From: a bacterium | GTDB taxonomy: Bacteria > SZUA-79 > Acidulodesulfobacterales > Acidulodesulfobacteraceae | NCBI GenBank assembly: GCA_021813595.1 | Contig: JAKAKF010000249.1 | Location: forward strand, 1-12,143 | DNA length: 12,143 nt | Reading direction: 5' to 3' | Shown here: in pieces, positions 9,666-12,143 of the stretch | Layout of the letters: each line of letters begins with the position of its first letter | How positions within the stretch are numbered: the first letter of the stretch is position 1 | The notes under the pieces: model-generated | The model's database searches: none | Told to the model about the DNA's origin: nothing | The model's input: only the letters and a program-made list of their open reading frames with translations | Translations under genes and position numbers: made by a program

Positions 9666-9713
9666 ATTATAGATTAAATTATTTTAATTTCTTTAAAATC
9701 TGATATTTAAATA
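9666..9713. promoter_or_regulatory. Divergent intergenic region between helicase and phosphoribosyltransferase genes
   Basis: All transcription signals specific to the two divergent genes must fit in or near these 48 A/T-dominated bases. On the - strand TATAAT lies at 9671-9666, immediately before the helicase ATG. On the + strand TAAAAT (9694-9699) is a candidate -10 with a poor -35 (TAGATT-like) and would give a leader of under 10 bases. Neither start codon has a visible Shine-Dalgarno. Back-to-back promoters this close suggest joint regulation of both transcripts. Confidence 0.35.
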
Positions 9714-10301
9714 ATGACCGGAAAATATAATAATATCTATGCCGATAGAAACGGGGAATATTTCTATCTTAATGACTATATACCCAAAAATAAAAAAGCG
9801 CAGCCGTATGAAGATGCCGTTAAACATTCCGAGTATATATTGAAATACAAAAAAGGAGACCCCGGGATAACGGCTTATTTCGCCAAAATTTTAAATAATA
9901 TTATATATAATTATTTTTATTTTTACGATTTGATTCTTCCGGTTCCTCCAAGCAATTCCTATTTGGATGTTTATTCGAATGCGCTTGTATGTTCATATAT
10001 TTCGGCGTTGGGAACCGTTAATACTCTTGAAAGGGCTATAATGTGCGATAGGGGACATAAACCCGGGCATATCGGAGATATCGATTCTAAAAAAAAGGAT
10101 TTAACGCATATTTCGGTCGCGGATAGATATAATTTTGAAGAAAAAAACATAATAATTCTGGACGATATCTTAACTACCGGAAAGACATTCGCGCATATAA
10201 AATATGCTTTGTTAAAAAAAGGCGCAAATACCGTTACGGGGTTGTTTCTCGGAAAAACATGTTCTGCCCGCGGTTTCGGAAAAGAGGGTATTAATGGATG
10301 A
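9714..10301 (+). CDS. Phosphoribosyltransferase-fold protein (ComF-like), coupled to DprA
   Basis: The 195-residue protein contains a type I phosphoribosyltransferase PRPP-binding loop, NIIILDDILTTGKT, with the acidic pair D150-D151 and the TTGKT phosphate loop (T154-T158). It also has an upstream LILPVPPS strand (~75-82) resembling the PVP segment of ComF. There is no N-terminal cysteine zinc knuckle as in classical ComF, and the usual R...Q...R..N motif is not recognisable, so substrate and true subfamily are open. The last 8 bases overlap the start of dprA (10294-10301), implying translational coupling and joint function. ATG at 9714 has no Shine-Dalgarno. An A8 run at 10089-10096 contains the shift-prone A-AAA-AAG heptamer. 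The fold assignment is confident; a role in DNA uptake or in a conflict system is inference from neighbours. Confidence 0.75.
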   Translation: MTGKYNNIYADRNGEYFYLNDYIPKNKKAQPYEDAVKHSEYILKYKKGDPGITAYFAKILNNIIYNYFYFYDLILPVPPSNSYLDVYSNALVCSYISALGTVNTLERAIMCDRGHKPGHIGDIDSKKKDLTHISVADRYNFEEKNIIILDDILTTGKTFAHIKYALLKKGANTVTGLFLGKTCSARGFGKEGING

Positions 10302-11286
10302 TTTAATATGCACTCTTGCGCTGAAGAAGATAAAAGGCCTTCAGAATCAGCATATATTTTTTTTATTAAAGACGTTTAAGAATCCATGCGAAATTTTTAG
10401 CGCGGAAAAGTCGGATTTTATGAGGGCAGGTTTAAAAGCCGAATATATAAAAATTTTAACAAATTCAAGAATAATAAGGACTGCATTCTTTGATGCTATA
10501 AAAGAAATAGAAGAAGCTTCAAAAAACGGAATTAAAATTATTACTTTTAATTCCGTTTTATATCCTTCCAATTTAAGGCTTATAAAAACAAAACCCCCTA
10601 TTTTATACTATAAAGGAGTGCTGAAGGAAAATTTAAGATTTGCGTCGGCGGTCGTAGGACAGAGGAAACCGCCGGATTATGCGTTGGAACTTGCAAGAAA
10701 TATTACTATAAAGTTATGTTCGTACGGTTATTCCGTAATAAGCGGACTTGCAACTGGAATAGACGCGGCGGCACACAAAACTGCCTTAAAAAATAACGGA
10801 TATACCGTTGCTTATATAGGCGCCGGTTTGCTTTCGCCTCCGTATCCTCCGGAAAACAGGGACCTTTATAACGAGATTATATTAAACGGCGGGGCGGTAG
10901 TTTCGGAACTGCCTTTGCATGAAAAAATATCTTCTAAAAATTTAGTCGCGAGGGACAGACTGCAAAGCGGTTCGGGACTTGGAACGTTTGCGGTGTCTTC
11001 GCCGATAAAAAGCGGAACTATGAAAACGTGCAATTTTTCCATAAAGCAGAAAAGACCCGTTTTTGTGCCGGAATATAATCTGGAACTCATGAATTCTCAA
11101 GATAATCTAGGCTTAAAATCTCTTTTTGGAGGATTAGGGGTCTCAGGTTTAAAGTTAAATAAAGATTTTTCTTTCGATATAACGGAAGCCGCAGAAGAGA
11201 TGATGCAGGTTTATAATAAAATATACGCCGGAAAATTTGACGAAGACGATTTGTCGGCCCAGCCGAGCTTATTTGATTTTATTTAA
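10294..11286 (+). CDS. dprA: DprA/Smf-family (SLOG-fold) DNA-processing protein, divergent, with C-terminal QPSLF
   Basis: The 330-residue protein has a short N-terminal helical region followed by the DprA entry segment (KPPILYYKG). The Rossmann-like SLOG core contains VVGQRKP (G122; usual GSR becomes GQR), the nucleotide-binding loop SGLATGIDAAAH (150-161), IGAGLLSPPYPPENRDLY, and LVARDRLQSGSG (R220-G228) in place of the canonical RRNRIISGLS, then SGTMKT. Canonical DprA binds single-stranded DNA and loads RecA. The divergent RDRLQSG stretch and lack of a recognisable C-terminal winged helix suggest a DprA-like side branch. The protein ends QPSLFDFI (Q323-I330), resembling a beta-clamp-binding pentapeptide. 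The start ATG follows AGAGGG (10283-10288) and overlaps the phosphoribosyltransferase gene by 8 bases. pheT begins 31 bases after its stop. The family call is strong; competence function is uncertain. Confidence 0.85.
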   Translation: MDDLICTLALKKIKGLQNQHIFFLLKTFKNPCEIFSAEKSDFMRAGLKAEYIKILTNSRIIRTAFFDAIKEIEEASKNGIKIITFNSVLYPSNLRLIKTKPPILYYKGVLKENLRFASAVVGQRKPPDYALELARNITIKLCSYGYSVISGLATGIDAAAHKTALKNNGYTVAYIGAGLLSPPYPPENRDLYNEIILNGGAVVSELPLHEKISSKNLVARDRLQSGSGLGTFAVSSPIKSGTMKTCNFSIKQKRPVFVPEYNLELMNSQDNLGLKSLFGGLGVSGLKLNKDFSFDITEAAEEMMQVYNKIYAGKFDEDDLSAQPSLFDFI

Positions 11287-11300
11287 TGGATTTTTATAAA

Positions 11301-11308
11301 AAAGGAGG
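11301..11308 (+). promoter_or_regulatory. Strong ribosome binding site that fixes the TTG start of pheT
   Basis: AAAGGAGG matches the anti-Shine-Dalgarno over eight bases and ends 9 bases before TTG at 11318. It is the strongest ribosome binding site associated with any gene here. It identifies TTG as the start, since no ATG or GTG is available in frame where the conserved KVSLNWLKEF N-terminus begins. Confidence 0.85.
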
Positions 11309-11317
11309 AATTTCAAA

Positions 11318-12143
11318 TTGAAAGTTAGCTTGAACTGGCTTAAGGAATTTGTAAATTTCAATACGGACGTCGAAAAAATAGCAAATCTTTTAAACACCAG
11401 AACAATGGAAGTGGAAAAATTTTTTCCTTATTTTTCGCAAAAAAAATCGTTTCAAAATATAGTAGTGGGAGAAATTAAAAGCATAACGGAGCATCCGTCG
11501 AGCGATAAGTTCGGCATTGCGGAAGTTTACGGCGGAGAAACCGTCGGAACTAAAAAAATAGTTTTTACAAAAGAAGGGCTTGATATAAAAGTCGGAGAGA
11601 AGCCTTTAATCGCTACAAAAGGAACCGTTTTCGAACACGGTTTAAAGATAAGGGACAAAGCTATATTCGGCGTAATTTCGGAAGCGGCTTTCTGTTCAGA
11701 AAAAGATTTAGGCATGCAGTTGAACACATCTTCGATAATAAAGTTCCCTTTTGAAAAAATAGGCAGAACGGCTTACGATATTTTTGAATTAAACGATGCC
11801 GTTTTGGAATTCGACCTCGAGCCTAACAGACCGGATTTATTCGGCGTTTTGGGATTTGCCTACGAATTATCCGCTATATTGGATAAAGATATGATTTTAC
11901 CCGAACTTTACGGCGGCATCGAATTCGAGCCTACAGGGAAATTTTCCTCCAAGGAAAGCGAATTAGCAGTGAATGTAGAAAATAAAGACTTAGTTCCGTC
12001 ATATATAGCGGTTAAGATTTCAGGCGTAAAAATAAAAGAATCGAGCATGGATATTAAGAATAAATTGCTCAAGGGCGGTATCAGGCCTATCAATAATATA
12101 GTGGATCTAACCAATATCGTTATGCTTGAAACGGCTCAACCAC
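11318..12143 (+). CDS. pheT: Phenylalanyl-tRNA synthetase beta subunit, N-terminal part (runs off window)
   Basis: From TTG 11318 the frame stays open to the last base (275 codons plus one base) and reads (M)KVSLNWLKEFV, the canonical PheT N-terminus. An EMAPII/OB-fold tRNA-binding domain follows at ~45-150, with VVGEIKSITEHPSSDKFGIA and SEAAFCSEKDLGM (121-133). The LEFDLEPNRPDLFGVLGFAYELS segment, typical of the B1 region, comes next. Finally the B3/B4 editing region begins, with RPINNIVDLTNIVMLET from R256. Family members have about 800 residues, so roughly a third is present; the cut is the window edge, not a mutation. PheT binds tRNA-Phe and edits mischarged tyrosine. It lies 31 bases behind dprA and is probably co-transcribed with it, although its obligatory partner pheS lies 3.7 kb upstream beyond an oppositely oriented gene. 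Confidence 0.95.
   Translation, partial: MKVSLNWLKEFVNFNTDVEKIANLLNTRTMEVEKFFPYFSQKKSFQNIVVGEIKSITEHPSSDKFGIAEVYGGETVGTKKIVFTKEGLDIKVGEKPLIATKGTVFEHGLKIRDKAIFGVISEAAFCSEKDLGMQLNTSSIIKFPFEKIGRTAYDIFELNDAVLEFDLEPNRPDLFGVLGFAYELSAILDKDMILPELYGGIEFEPTGKFSSKESELAVNVENKDLVPSYIAVKISGVKIKESSMDIKNKLLKGGIRPINNIVDLTNIVMLETAQP

Overview
The window is AT-rich bacterial DNA carrying a chromosomal gene set. I see no transposase, integrase, phage gene or CRISPR array. The electron-bifurcating NfnAB enzyme points to an anaerobic or facultatively anaerobic bacterium. Arginine is mostly AGA/AGG and codons are A/T-ending. A deep-branching AT-rich lineage, for example one of the candidate sulfate/sulfur-metabolising orders, would fit, but that is a guess from composition and gene content only.

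Layout. (1) 44-2390: nfnA and nfnB, the two subunits of the NADH-dependent reduced ferredoxin:NADP+ oxidoreductase, on the + strand and probably one operon. (2) 2409-2566: a tRNA-Leu(UAA) gene with a plausible promoter and encoded CCA. It is followed by about 270 bases of non-coding, very AT-rich DNA containing two dyad symmetries and a possible promoter. (3) 2841-6491: a 1216-residue membrane-anchored diguanylate cyclase with a periplasmic Cache-type sensor, at least two GAF-like modules and a PAS-like module, and a GGDEF domain with intact active site and inhibitory site. (4) 6541-7575: pheS. (5) 7572-9665, - strand: a UvrD/Rep-type helicase with a large unrecognised N-terminal region and no room for a normal 2B subdomain. 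(6) 9714-11286: a small phosphoribosyltransferase translationally coupled to a divergent DprA-like protein. (7) 11318 to the window end: the first 275 codons of pheT, starting at TTG behind a strong Shine-Dalgarno sequence.

How it fits together. The alpha and beta subunits of phenylalanyl-tRNA synthetase, usually adjacent, are separated here by 3.7 kb holding a helicase, a phosphoribosyltransferase and a DprA-like protein. pheT sits 31 bases behind dprA and looks co-transcribed with it. The trio can be read in two ways. It may be a competence/DNA-processing cluster (ComF-like plus DprA plus helicase). Or it may be a compact conflict or defence module, similar in parts list to the helicase + phosphoribosyltransferase + DprA-like system known as RqlHI/PsyrTA. 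The sequence cannot decide between these, but this is the most interesting part of the window. The unusual N-terminal domain of the helicase and a clamp-binding-like QPSLF motif at the DprA C-terminus are the most testable leads.
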